This document shows, piece by piece, positions 34,119 through 42,312 of a stretch of 64,000 nucleotides of DNA. Within the stretch, counting starts at the first letter, position 1, and each line of letters starts with the position of its first letter. A program made the translations under genes and the position numbers. The notes below the pieces were generated by a model. That model worked only from the letters and a program-made list of their open reading frames with translations. It made no database searches and was not told the DNA's origin. This stretch comes from Sphingomonas sanguinis NBRC 13937 (GTDB taxonomy: Bacteria; Pseudomonadota; Alphaproteobacteria; Sphingomonadales; Sphingomonadaceae): contig NZ_BCTY01000003.1 in assembly GCF_001591005.1 (NCBI RefSeq), positions 108,297-172,296 of the forward strand. Reading direction: 5' to 3'.

Positions 34119-34457
34119 ATGGCCCGACGCGTATGTTTCGCCCTGGATCTGGTCGCCGATGCCGCGCTGATCGCGGAATATGAACGCGCCCATGCGCCCG
34201 GCGCGGCCTGGCCGGAAGTGACTGACGCGATCCGGGCCAAGGGCTTCACCGCGATGGAAATCTGGCGCACCGGCGACCGGCTGTTCATGATCGCCGAAGT
34301 TGCAGACGACTGGCCCCGCGCCATCCCGGCCGAACTGGCGGCGACCGATGCGAAATGGGAGGCGGCGATGGATCGCTTCCAAAAGCCCCTGCCCCATGCT
34401 GCGCCGGGCGAGAAATGGGTGGCGATGGACCGTATCTTCGCGCTGGACGACCAGTAA
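34119..34457 (+). CDS. RhaM-family (DUF718) sugar mutarotase
   Basis: A 112-residue protein of the L-rhamnose mutarotase fold. Family features are CFALDLVADAALIAEYERAH with the active-site histidine, the WPEVTDAIRAKGF segment, and MEIWRTGDRLFMIAEV. Such enzymes interconvert the alpha and beta anomers of 6-deoxy sugars. In this locus it would supply the L-fucose or L-galactose anomer the 1-dehydrogenase uses. Campylobacter fucose loci contain a similar small mutarotase-type gene. GGAGG lies eight bases before the ATG; the stop is two bases before the next start. Confidence 0.85.
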   Translation: MARRVCFALDLVADAALIAEYERAHAPGAAWPEVTDAIRAKGFTAMEIWRTGDRLFMIAEVADDWPRAIPAELAATDAKWEAAMDRFQKPLPHAAPGEKWVAMDRIFALDDQ

Positions 34458-34459
34458 CG

Positions 34460-35581
34460 ATGACCGCCCCCGTGATCCTGCAATTCGGCACCAGCCGTTT
34501 CCTCCAGGCGCATGTCGATCTGTTCGCCGAGGAGGCCCGCGCCGCCGGACAGGAGGTCCCGCCAATCGTCATCGTCCAGACGACCCGCGATCCCGAACGG
34601 GCGCGGCGCCTGGCGGGCTTTACCGATCCGGCGGGTTTTTCGGTGATCCTGCGCGGCTTGCGCGATGGCGTGCGGGACGAACGCACGGTCCAGGTGCGCA
34701 GCGTACGTGAGGGCCTGAGCGCCGCGGCCGACTGGGACCGGCTGGTCGCGCTGGCGGTCGAGGCGGCGAGCCATATCGTCTCCAACACCGGCGACACCGG
34801 CTACGCCGTTCCCGATGGCGACCGTGTCGCGCCGCGAGCGGATCAGGTTCCGGCCAGCTTCTGCGGGATGCTGACCGAGTTGCTCCATCGCCGCTGGCAG
34901 GCGGGGCGTCCGGGGGTGACGATGCTCCCGTGCGAATTGGTCGTGCGCAACGGCGACATGCTGCGCGCCGCGATCACCGGCCTGGCGCGCGAACAAGGGC
35001 GCGAGGCGGCGTTCGTCTTATGGCTGGATGAGGCCTGCGTCTGGGCCAACACGCTGGTCGACCGGATCGTCAGCGAACCGCTATCACCCGCCGGGGCGGT
35101 GGCCGAACCCTATGCGCTCTGGGCGATCGAGCGGCAGCCAAAGCTGACCCTGCCGTTTACCCATCCCGCCATCGTGCTGACCGACGATCTGGACCGCTAT
35201 GAGCGGCTGAAGCTGCATATCCTCAATCTGGGGCATAGCTGGCTGGCGGCCCGCTGGCATGAGGAAGGCGGCGCGGCGGACCAGACGGTCCGCGCCGCGC
35301 TAGCCGACCCGGCGACGCGCGCCACGCTCGACCGGGTGATGGCCGAGGAGGTGCTGCCCGGCTTTGCCGCGCACGGCATGACGGACGAAGCGAAGGCCTA
35401 TATCGCCACCACGCTGGAGCGGTTCGCCAACCCGTTTCTCGACCACCGGCTGGCGGATATTTTCGGCGGCCATACCGCCAAGGTCGACAAGCGGATCGGC
35501 GGGTTCATCCGCTGGGTGGAAGGCTCCGGGGCGACGGTCGCCATGCCGGAGTTGCGGGCCTTGGCGGCGCGGCCAAGCTGA
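34460..35581 (+). CDS. Mannitol dehydrogenase-family protein, UxaB-like tagaturonate reductase
   Basis: A 373-residue polyol-specific long-chain dehydrogenase. The N-terminal Rossmann start is ILQFGTSRFLQAHVDLF. Family blocks ASHIVSNTGDTGYA, CELVVRNGDML, ANTLVDRIVSEP and the catalytic KLHILNLGHS (Lys and Asn-His) follow. These match the UxaB/MtlD family. With an LgoD-like enzyme and UxaA subunits close by, reduction of D-tagaturonate to D-altronate is the most economical role; D-mannonate or a 2-keto sugar are alternatives. It is shorter than E. coli UxaB (about 480). Coupled to the mutarotase gene. Confidence 0.8.
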   Translation: MTAPVILQFGTSRFLQAHVDLFAEEARAAGQEVPPIVIVQTTRDPERARRLAGFTDPAGFSVILRGLRDGVRDERTVQVRSVREGLSAAADWDRLVALAVEAASHIVSNTGDTGYAVPDGDRVAPRADQVPASFCGMLTELLHRRWQAGRPGVTMLPCELVVRNGDMLRAAITGLAREQGREAAFVLWLDEACVWANTLVDRIVSEPLSPAGAVAEPYALWAIERQPKLTLPFTHPAIVLTDDLDRYERLKLHILNLGHSWLAARWHEEGGAADQTVRAALADPATRATLDRVMAEEVLPGFAAHGMTDEAKAYIATTLERFANPFLDHRLADIFGGHTAKVDKRIGGFIRWVEGSGATVAMPELRALAARPS

Positions 35582-35674
35582 TCGGCGCGTCGGGTTCGGT
35601 AGCTACATCCTCCCCGTCTTCGAGGATCAGCGGGCGCGTAACCCAAAGGCCAATCCACATCCAGATACGCCCCC

Positions 35675-35707
35675 TTCCCCTCGCCCCTCACTGAGGGGAG
35701 AGGGGAA
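35675..35707. terminator. Hairpin between convergent genes
   Basis: A long inverted repeat (35675-35690 with 35692-35707, one bulged base) lies between the UxaB-like and UxaA-large stop codons, about 90 bases after one and 7 before the other. It can form in either RNA, so it is probably a two-way terminator, though no clear T-tract follows. Confidence 0.55.
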
Positions 35708-35713
35708 AGTACC

Positions 35714-36928
35714 CTACGCCGCCCTGGGCAGGCAGGCCGGGCCCTTGGCGCCCGCCGCCTTATAGGTCAGCACGAATTCCTGATGCCCCAGCGCCTCCGA
35801 CTTGGTCTGTGCGCCGCCCGACACCGCGACGATCAGGTCGACGATCTCTGCGCCCACCTCGTCCAGCGTCGCTTCCCCATAGAGGATGCGACCGGCGTTC
35901 ACGTCCATGTCGCCTTCCATGCGCGCATACATTTCCGGATTGGCGGCGATCTTCACGACCGGCGAGATGGCCGAGCCGACCACCGATCCGCGCCCCGTCA
36001 CGAACAGGTTGATATGCGCGCCGCACGCGATCAGCTCGCCGATCTCGGCATTGTCGACGATGTTGGGAAAGCCGAACTTCGGGTCACCCGCTGGCACCAC
36101 ATCCAGCAGATACAGCCCCGGTCCCGGCGCCTGCTCGGCGGGCAGTATGACGCCGGTGATCGGACGGCTGCCCGACTTGGCATAGGCACCCGCCGACTTC
36201 TCTTCCTGGCTGGTCAGGCCGCCCTCCGCATTGCCGGGCGCGAAGCTGCCATAGCCCATGGCGCGGTAATAACGCTCGGCCTGCGCGACCGAGGCGATCA
36301 GCGCCTCCGCCACCTCCGGCGTCGCGGCCCGCTCGGCCATATGGCCCTCGCAGCCGATCATCTCGCCGGTCTCCTCGAAGATGCAGATCGCACCCGCATC
36401 GTACAGCGTGTCGAAGGCGCGGCCGACCGCCGGGTTGCCGGTGATACCGCTGGTCCCGTCCGACCCGCCACAGATCGTACCGATCACCAGTTCGGACATC
36501 GTCATCGGTACGCGCACCGCTTGCGCATCGGCCGCTGCCCGGACGCGCTCGACGGCGGCGATCCCCGCCTCCATCGCGCCGCGCGTGCCGCCCGACTGCT
36601 GGATGACGATCGTCTCGACCGGGCGACCCTGCTCGCGGGCATTGGCCGCCAGCGCCTCGCGGTTGAAGCTCTCGCAACCCAGCGACAACAGGACGACGCC
36701 GCCGACATTGGGATGCGTGGTCAGCGCCTTCATCATCGCCAGCGCATAGTCATTGGGATAGCAGCCGGGAAAACCGATCAGCTGCACGCGCGGATCGTCC
36801 ATCCGGTCGACGATCCGCCGCGCGACATGGTGCGCGCATTCGACCAGATAAACGACGACGATGGCGTCGCGAATGCCCTTGCGCCCGTCGGGGCGGGCCC
36901 AGGCCTGCCAGGTCCGCTCGGCCGTCAT
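35714..36928 (-). CDS. UxaA-family dehydratase, large subunit
   Basis: A 404-residue catalytic part of an altronate dehydratase-family enzyme, here split from its SAF subunit. Motifs: FPGCYPNDY, VVLLSLGCESFN, TIVIQQSGGTRGA, IGTICGGSDGTSGITGNPAV, IFEETGEMIGCEGH, FGFPNIVDNAEIGELIACGA. Conserved cysteines (GCES, TICGG, GCEG) would bind the iron needed for water removal. Within this operon L-fuconate is the expected substrate, giving 2-keto-3-deoxy-L-fuconate. D-altronate is the classic substrate and shares C2-C4 configuration with L-fuconate, so it may serve both. The campylobacter fucose locus also uses split UxaA genes. ATGA overlap with the SAF gene. Confidence 0.88.
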   Translation of the reverse strand: MTAERTWQAWARPDGRKGIRDAIVVVYLVECAHHVARRIVDRMDDPRVQLIGFPGCYPNDYALAMMKALTTHPNVGGVVLLSLGCESFNREALAANAREQGRPVETIVIQQSGGTRGAMEAGIAAVERVRAAADAQAVRVPMTMSELVIGTICGGSDGTSGITGNPAVGRAFDTLYDAGAICIFEETGEMIGCEGHMAERAATPEVAEALIASVAQAERYYRAMGYGSFAPGNAEGGLTSQEEKSAGAYAKSGSRPITGVILPAEQAPGPGLYLLDVVPAGDPKFGFPNIVDNAEIGELIACGAHINLFVTGRGSVVGSAISPVVKIAANPEMYARMEGDMDVNAGRILYGEATLDEVGAEIVDLIVAVSGGAQTKSEALGHQEFVLTYKAAGAKGPACLPRAA

Positions 36929-37224
36929 GCGTGATCTCCATGGGCGTCGCGCAGATGCGCGGGGATATAGTCGCTTTGCATATTGTGCATATGGACCCAG
37001 CCTCCTGCCGGGGCATCATGGGTCATCGACCCGATCGGCATGCCATATTTGATGACCTTGTCGCCGGTCGCCAGCGGCACCACCGCCAGCTTGTGGCCCA
37101 GCGCCACCCGCTCGGTGATCGACAGGTCGTAACCATCGACGGTGATACGCTCGCCCGGCTCGACCGTGCGACAGCAGACCGCGACATTGTCGGTCGGGGT
37201 CAGGCGGATCGCGGCGACGCTCAT
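36925..37224 (-). CDS. UxaA-family dehydratase, small SAF-domain subunit
   Basis: A 99-residue SAF-domain protein equal to the N-terminal part of one-piece UxaA. The key pieces are RLTPTDNVAVCCRTVEPGER, VALGHKLAVVPLATGDKVIK and YGMPIGSMTHDAPAGGWVHM, followed by HN. It pairs with the large subunit encoded directly after it; both ends overlap neighbours by ATGA, so dose and assembly are coupled. Confidence 0.88.
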   Translation of the reverse strand: MSVAAIRLTPTDNVAVCCRTVEPGERITVDGYDLSITERVALGHKLAVVPLATGDKVIKYGMPIGSMTHDAPAGGWVHMHNMQSDYIPAHLRDAHGDHA

Positions 37225-38249
37225 GCGCCCTCTCCCGGCAGGGGCGCGTCGGGGCGGACCAGCCCCTCGGCACGCAACTCCGCCCAGAAGGCGGCGGGAA
37301 TGGGTTCGGCGTAAAGTTGCATCGTATCGGATACCTGTCGGGGATTGGCTATGCCCGGAATGACGCTGGCAATCTGGGGATGGGCGAGCACAAAAGCGAG
37401 GGCCGCGGCGGGCAACGTCACGCCGTGCCGCGCCGCCACCGCCTCCAGCGCGCGGACCCTGCCCAACACGGTTTCCGGCGCGGGGGCGTAATTGTAGCGC
37501 GCCGCTGCCTCGCTGCCTGTCGCCAGGATGCCGCTATTGTAAGGGCCACCGATCACGATGGCGGTATCCGCCGCCGCGCAGGCCGGGAAAAAGCCGTCCA
37601 GCGCGCCCTGCTCCAGCAGCGTGTAGCGACCGGCGAGCAGGATGACGTCGAACCGCGCCGCCTCCATTAGGTCCAGGCAAACCTCGACCTCGTTCACGCC
37701 CAGGCCGAATCCGGCGATACTGCCCTCGTCGCGCAACCGCTCCAGCGCCTTGAACCCGCCGCCCGTCGTCAGTTGCTCGCGATATTTCGCATCCGCCTCG
37801 CCATGCGTGACGCGGCCGATATCGTGGATGAACAGCAGGTCGACCCGCGCCAGGCCCAGCCGCTGCAGGCTGTGCTCATGGCTGCGCAGGATGCCGTCAT
37901 GTGTGTAGTCGTAGCGCGCGTGGAACGGCATGGCGGTGTGGAAGCCATCGCGTTCGCGGTCGTCGGTGATGCCGGTGTCGGGCTCCATCAACCGGCCGAC
38001 CTTGGTCGAGACGATCACATCCTGCCGTCCGCGCAGGGCATCACCCAGACGTCGTTCGCTCAGCCCCCGCCCATAATGCGGCGCAGTGTCGAAATAGCGG
38101 AAGCCGGCCGCCAGCGCGGCGTCGAGCGTCGCCTCGGCCTGCGCGTCGTCCATGGCGGCATAGAGATTGCCCATCGCCGCCGCGCCAAAGCCCAGTTCGG
38201 GCAGCGTGCAGTCGGTCTTGCCCACCCGGCGGCGGGGAACGTCGGTCAT
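37221..38249 (-). CDS. Aldo/keto reductase, L-fucose/L-galactose 1-dehydrogenase-like
   Basis: A 342-residue AKR barrel resembling D-threo-aldose 1-dehydrogenases, which oxidise L-fucose, L-galactose or D-arabinose to the lactone. Motifs: LPELGFGAAAMGNLY, FRYFDTAPHYGRGLSERRLG (catalytic Asp and Tyr), VIVSTKVGR with Lys, and VDLLFIHDIGRVTHGE with His. SVIPGIANPRQV is the C-terminal cofactor loop; no strong NADPH-specific arginine pattern is obvious. It would perform the first step of the pathway. The start at 38249 gives an ATGA overlap with the lactonase gene. Confidence 0.87.
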   Translation of the reverse strand: MTDVPRRRVGKTDCTLPELGFGAAAMGNLYAAMDDAQAEATLDAALAAGFRYFDTAPHYGRGLSERRLGDALRGRQDVIVSTKVGRLMEPDTGITDDRERDGFHTAMPFHARYDYTHDGILRSHEHSLQRLGLARVDLLFIHDIGRVTHGEADAKYREQLTTGGGFKALERLRDEGSIAGFGLGVNEVEVCLDLMEAARFDVILLAGRYTLLEQGALDGFFPACAAADTAIVIGGPYNSGILATGSEAAARYNYAPAPETVLGRVRALEAVAARHGVTLPAAALAFVLAHPQIASVIPGIANPRQVSDTMQLYAEPIPAAFWAELRAEGLVRPDAPLPGEGA

Positions 38250-39145
38250 AGGTTCAGGCCCAGTCGATAGATACGATTGGCGTTGCGCCCCCACAGGTCG
38301 CGCCGCTCCTCGTCGGAGAAACCGGTCAGCAGCGCTTCATAGGCGCCCAGCGTCCGGTCGAGATCGGCCGCCAGCCGGTCGGTCGGGACATTGGTCGCGA
38401 CCATCACCCGGTCCGTGCCGAACCGGTCGATGACCTCGGCAACGATATCGGCGAATCCGGCGGGGTCGAAGCGCGGGCCGACGAAACCCGCGCCCGACAG
38501 CTTGATCGCGGCGTGCGGCATGGCGGCAAAGGCGATCAGCCCGGCGCGCCATTCCTCCAACCCGTCCGCCACGATGGGCAGCGCCAGATGGTTGAGGATC
38601 ACCGGCACGTCCGGGTGCCGCGCGGCAACCTCGGCCAGCCCCGCCAATTGCGGCGGGAAGCCGTGAAAGTCGTAGCTCAGGCCATAGCGCCCCAGCAGCG
38701 CATAACCCGCCCGCCAGTCGGGATTGCGGGTCAGGTCCATGTCATAGGCGCGCCGCGACGGGTCGGTCGGATGCCAGTTGATCAGGTGGCGGATGCCCTT
38801 CACGCGAGGGTGGCCCGCCTGCCAGGCCAGTTGCGGCTCGACCGCCGGATGGTTCAGCTCGACCCGCGCGACGATACCGCTGGGCAGGCCATCGTCCTGC
38901 GCAACGCGATTCAGCCAGACCGTCTCATCCGCGCCCTGGGATGGATCGGCGCCCGCATCGACATGCACCGCCCCGACCAGGTTCCAGGCGGACAGCTCCG
39001 CCCGATAGTCGGCGATGCGATAGTCGGGCGCGATGGCCGCATTCTCGGCCGCGTCCAGCCAGGGATAGCGCAGCACGCCGTGGTCCCACAGGTGGAAATG
39101 CGCATCGACAAAGGGCGGCCGCGCGGCGCTCACGCCATCGTCCAT
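38246..39145 (-). CDS. COG3618 amidohydrolase, L-fucono-lactonase-like
   Basis: A 299-residue amidohydrolase-superfamily barrel. The N-terminal PFVDAHFHLWDHGVLRYPWL has the HxH and LW motif typical of COG3618 lactonases, whose characterised members open L-fucono-1,5-lactone. Also visible are VHVDAGADPSQ, VKGIRHLINWHP, FPPQLAGLAEVAARHPDVPV with a following NHLALP, and KLSGAGF. The catalytic aspartate region FGTDRVMVATNVPTD is at the end; the usual GSDWP is replaced by ATNVP. The upstream SDR gene overlaps the start by 16 bases; a GTG at 39133 would give a GTGA overlap instead. Confidence 0.87.
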   Translation of the reverse strand: MDDGVSAARPPFVDAHFHLWDHGVLRYPWLDAAENAAIAPDYRIADYRAELSAWNLVGAVHVDAGADPSQGADETVWLNRVAQDDGLPSGIVARVELNHPAVEPQLAWQAGHPRVKGIRHLINWHPTDPSRRAYDMDLTRNPDWRAGYALLGRYGLSYDFHGFPPQLAGLAEVAARHPDVPVILNHLALPIVADGLEEWRAGLIAFAAMPHAAIKLSGAGFVGPRFDPAGFADIVAEVIDRFGTDRVMVATNVPTDRLAADLDRTLGAYEALLTGFSDEERRDLWGRNANRIYRLGLNL

Positions 39146-39861
39146 CCGCCATCGATGACGTGCATCTGCCCGGTCGTGTACGCGCTCTCGTCCGAGGCGA
39201 GATACAAAGCGAGCGCGGCGATCTCCTCGGCGCGGCCGAGCCGTCCCATGGGCTGGCGGGCAACAAAGGCCGCGCGGGCCGCCTCCGCATCGCCGGTCGC
39301 GGCCAGGCGCTCGTCCAGGCTCGGCGACTGGACGGTGCCGGGGCAGATCGCGTTACAGCGAATGCCTTGGCCGACATAATCGAGCGCGACCGAACGGGTG
39401 ATCCCGGCCACCGCGCCCTTGGACGCGCAATAGGCATAGCGGTTGCCGACCCCGATGATCGCCCCCGCGACCGACGCCATGTTCACGATCGCCCCACCCC
39501 CTTGCGCGATCATGGCGGGCAGGAACGCCTGCAGCATATGGGTGATGGCATGGACGTTCAAATCGAAGGACAGGCGATAGCCCGCATCCTTCGTCGCCAG
39601 CAGATCGCCCGCATCGACATAACCCGCGCAGTTGAACAGCACGTCGACCGCACCCGTCCGCTCACCGAACGCAGCAATCGCGGCCGGGTCGAGCAGGTCG
39701 AGCGTCTCGGTCGTGCAGCCCTGAAGGCTCGCCAGAGCCTCGGCATTGCGATCGACGGCGATTACCTGAGCGCCCTCGGCCGCGAACAATTCGGCGGCGG
39801 CGCGGCCGATACCCTGGCCAGCACCGGTCACGATCGCCCGCTTGCCCGACAGACGGTTCAT
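39130..39861 (-). CDS. SDR dehydrogenase, 2-keto-3-deoxy-L-fuconate dehydrogenase-like
   Basis: A 243-residue classical SDR. It has the cofactor loop TGAGQGIG, an acidic residue for NAD (VIAVDRN), NCAGYV, the catalytic triad with NMASVAG and YAYCASKGAV, and the C-terminal HVIDGGW. It closely resembles the BDH2/KDF-dehydrogenase group, which oxidises 2-keto-3-deoxy-L-fuconate at C4 to the 2,4-diketo acid. GGAGAAG lies before the ATG; the ATGA overlap with fucP sets the start at 39861. Next step of the pathway: the FAH-family hydrolase at 41370. Confidence 0.88.
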   Translation of the reverse strand: MNRLSGKRAIVTGAGQGIGRAAAELFAAEGAQVIAVDRNAEALASLQGCTTETLDLLDPAAIAAFGERTGAVDVLFNCAGYVDAGDLLATKDAGYRLSFDLNVHAITHMLQAFLPAMIAQGGGAIVNMASVAGAIIGVGNRYAYCASKGAVAGITRSVALDYVGQGIRCNAICPGTVQSPSLDERLAATGDAEAARAAFVARQPMGRLGRAEEIAALALYLASDESAYTTGQMHVIDGGWTMA

Positions 39862-41186
39862 CCATTCTTCTCCTTGTGGCGTCCGATCAGGACCGCAAAA
39901 CCCAAAACAACCGCGAAGCTGAGCGTGGGGACGAGCATCGCGAAGGTGATTCCGGCGCGATCGGACACCAGCCCCATCAGCGCGGTCAGGCCCGCGCCGC
40001 CGATGATCGCCATCACGATCAGTGAGGCCCCCGCACGGCGCAGCGGCCCCAGCCCCTCGATCCCCAGCGCGAAGATGGTCGGGAACTGGATCGACATGAA
40101 GAAGCTCGCCGCGACCAGCGCGATCAGCCCCGGCCAGCCGCCCAGCACACCCGCCACCGCGGTCAGCGCGATCGACAGGCCCGCGAACAGCGCCAGCAGC
40201 CTGACCGGTGCGGCACGCCCCATCAGCGCGCTGCCCAGGAAGCGCCCGGCGGCGAACAGCACCAGCGAGACGAACAGCGCATCCGCGCCGCTCCGCTCGT
40301 TCAGGCCCGCATTGGCCTGCGCATAGCGGATGGTGTAGCTCCACACACCGACCTGCGCGCCCACGTAAAAGAACTGCGCGACCACCGCGCCGAGCAGGCG
40401 CTTCTGCCGGAACACATCGACGAAGCGACCGCCCGAGGACGGGCCGTCGCTCGCCCGGTGCGGCGTGCCGCTGGGGAAGCGAACCAGCGCGGCGGCCAGC
40501 GCGAAGAGCAGCACGACGATGGCGATGGCGACATAGGGCGGCGCGATCGCCTGTACCTCGGCCTTGTAGAAGGCGGTACGCGCGGCAGCGTCCATCGTGG
40601 CAAGCGCGCGTTCGTCATGCTCGATGCCCGACAGGATGAAGTTGCGCCCGATCAGGATGCCGGTGATCGCGCCCAGCGGATTGGCCGCCTGCGCCCAGTT
40701 CAGTCGCCGCGTCGCACCCGCCGGATCGCCCAGCTCGCCCATCAGCGGGTTGGCCGAGGTCTCCAGGAACGCCAGACCCGCCGCGATCACGAACAGGCCG
40801 AGCAGGAACAGCTGGTACAGGCTGGCCGCCGCCGCCGGATAGAAGAGCAGCGCGCCGGTGCCGTATAGCGTCAACCCCAGCACGATCGCCGCCTTATAGC
40901 CGAAGCGGCGCATCACCATCGAGGCGGGCACGGCGAGCAGGAAATAGCCGAGATAGAAGACCTGCTGGACAAAGCTGGTCCCGAAGTCGCTGAGCGTGAA
41001 CGCCTTGCGAAACTGCGCGATCAGGATGTCGTTCAGGTTGTTGGCCATGCCCCACAGGAAGAACAGGCTGACCGTGATGATGAGCGCGGGCAGATAGCCA
41101 CGCGCCACGGTGCCCTGCCCGGCGGATGCGGCATGACCCGACTCTCCCGGTTGCGGGTCAACGGTCAGATCGGCGGGAATGGCCAT
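39858..41186 (-). CDS. fucP: L-fucose permease, FucP-like MFS transporter
   Basis: A 442-residue major-facilitator protein with 12 predicted helices. FucP-type blocks: LFFLWGMANNLNDILIAQFR, TSFVQQVFYLGYFLLAVPAS, FLETSANPLMGELG and RRLNWAQAANPLGAITGILI. A central loop (about 195-245) sits between the two halves. It imports L-fucose or a related sugar such as L-galactose with protons. It heads the operon fucP-SDR-lactonase-AKR-SAF-UxaA, with all genes overlapping. GGAGGGC precedes the ATG. A TATATGCG box lies about 80 bases upstream. Confidence 0.88.
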   Translation of the reverse strand: MAIPADLTVDPQPGESGHAASAGQGTVARGYLPALIITVSLFFLWGMANNLNDILIAQFRKAFTLSDFGTSFVQQVFYLGYFLLAVPASMVMRRFGYKAAIVLGLTLYGTGALLFYPAAAASLYQLFLLGLFVIAAGLAFLETSANPLMGELGDPAGATRRLNWAQAANPLGAITGILIGRNFILSGIEHDERALATMDAAARTAFYKAEVQAIAPPYVAIAIVVLLFALAAALVRFPSGTPHRASDGPSSGGRFVDVFRQKRLLGAVVAQFFYVGAQVGVWSYTIRYAQANAGLNERSGADALFVSLVLFAAGRFLGSALMGRAAPVRLLALFAGLSIALTAVAGVLGGWPGLIALVAASFFMSIQFPTIFALGIEGLGPLRRAGASLIVMAIIGGAGLTALMGLVSDRAGITFAMLVPTLSFAVVLGFAVLIGRHKEKNG

Positions 41187-41262
41187 CAGTCCTGCCCTCC
41201 TTCACACTGGGCCGCTCGATTGGCCGCCATGGCTGCGCTCCTTCTCCATGAAATCTATATTT

Positions 41263-41270
41263 TATATGCG
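41263..41270. promoter_or_regulatory. TATATGCG element upstream of fucP
   Basis: The same octamer stands in the divergent promoter at 33999-34006. Both precede L-fucose/L-galactose genes, so it may mark a common operator. Weak evidence: two copies only. Confidence 0.3.
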
Positions 41271-41310
41271 TAACCTTATGGTGGCCGGTGCTCGCTTGGC
41301 AAGCCTTAAC

Positions 41311-41339
41311 GGGAGCGACGCGAACCCTGCGTCGCTCCC
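41311..41339 (-). terminator. Hairpin after the FAH-family hydrolase gene
   Basis: A perfect 11-pair GC-rich stem (41311-41321 with 41329-41339, 7-base loop) lies 31 bases past the hydrolase stop and before the fucP promoter. The T-tract on the minus strand is poor (GTTAAGG). It probably ends the hydrolase transcript. Confidence 0.65.
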
Positions 41340-41369
41340 CGACCGCTTCATTTTACGCCAGCGTGACCG

Positions 41370-42215
41370 TCACGCGGCGTCGACGAAGCGCTGCGTCTGC
41401 TCGCCCAGACCGTCGATGCCCAGCCGCACCGTCTGCCCGGCGCGCAAATAGACCGGCGGCTTCTGGCCCATGCCGACGCCCTTGGGTGTGCCGGTGGTGA
41501 TGATGTCGCCGGGCTCCAGTGTGCAGAACTGGCTGACATAGGAGACGATTTCGGCGATGGTGAAGATCATGTCGGCGGTGTTGCCGTCCTGATAGCGCTG
41601 GCCATCGACATCCAGCCACAGGCGCAGCGCTTGGGGATCGCCCACTTCGTCGGCGGTGACCAGCCAGGGGCCGGTCGGGCCGAACGTGTCGCAGCCCTTG
41701 CCCTTGTCCCAGGTGCCGCCGCGCTCCAGCTGGTAGGCGCGCTCGCTGACGTCATGCACGACGCAATAGCCCGCGACATGGGCCAGAGCATCGTCCTGCG
41801 AGACATAGCGCGCGCGGCTGCCGATCACGACGCCCAGTTCGACCTCCCAATCGGTCTTTTCGGAGCCGCGTGGGATTTCGACATCGTCGTTCGGGCCGAC
41901 AATCGCGCTCGACCATTTGCCGAACACCACCGGCTCGGCCGGGATCGGCAGATTGCTCTCGGCGGCATGGTCGCGATAGTTGAGGCCGATACACACGAAC
42001 TTGCCCGGCCGCGCGATGCACGACCCCAGGCGCCGGTTCCCCTCGACCAGCGGCAGCGTGGCGGGATCGAGCGCGGCGATCTCGGCCAGGCCTTGCGGCG
42101 TCAGGCGGTCGCCGCCCAGATCGCCCAGCGCCTCTGGCAAGGCGCGGATGTGACCGTCGGCATCCAGCAACCCGGCGCGCTCCTGCCCGATTTCTCCATA
42201 ACGCAGCAGCTTCAT
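41370..42215 (-). CDS. FAH-family 2,4-diketo-3-deoxy-L-fuconate hydrolase-like
   Basis: A 281-residue fumarylacetoacetase-family enzyme. Core motifs: FVCIGLNYRDHAAESNLPIP with catalytic His, VVFGKWSSAIVGPNDDVEIP, the metal-binding EVELGVVIG (Glu pair), and the C-terminal PGDIITTGTPKGVG. In the Xanthomonas-type fucose route this family splits 2,4-diketo-3-deoxy-L-fuconate into pyruvate and L-lactate. Standing next to the fucP operon supports that. It has its own transcript, with a terminator after it and a promoter gap of about 97 bases before it. Confidence 0.87.
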   Translation of the reverse strand: MKLLRYGEIGQERAGLLDADGHIRALPEALGDLGGDRLTPQGLAEIAALDPATLPLVEGNRRLGSCIARPGKFVCIGLNYRDHAAESNLPIPAEPVVFGKWSSAIVGPNDDVEIPRGSEKTDWEVELGVVIGSRARYVSQDDALAHVAGYCVVHDVSERAYQLERGGTWDKGKGCDTFGPTGPWLVTADEVGDPQALRLWLDVDGQRYQDGNTADMIFTIAEIVSYVSQFCTLEPGDIITTGTPKGVGMGQKPPVYLRAGQTVRLGIDGLGEQTQRFVDAA

Positions 42216-42312
42216 CGACCCGGACTCCTGTAAAAAGGTATGTCCGCCCCTCTTATCCAGCCGGGCCGCGTCCTGTCACTTGCAAATATGATAGCCGGGT
42301 CGCCCGGGACGA

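Noticed and set aside
35714..37224. A plain galacturonate operon (uxaA/uxaB)
   Set aside because: No uronate isomerase, KDG kinase or KDPG aldolase is present, and the dehydratase genes are embedded in a fucP-lactonase-SDR operon.
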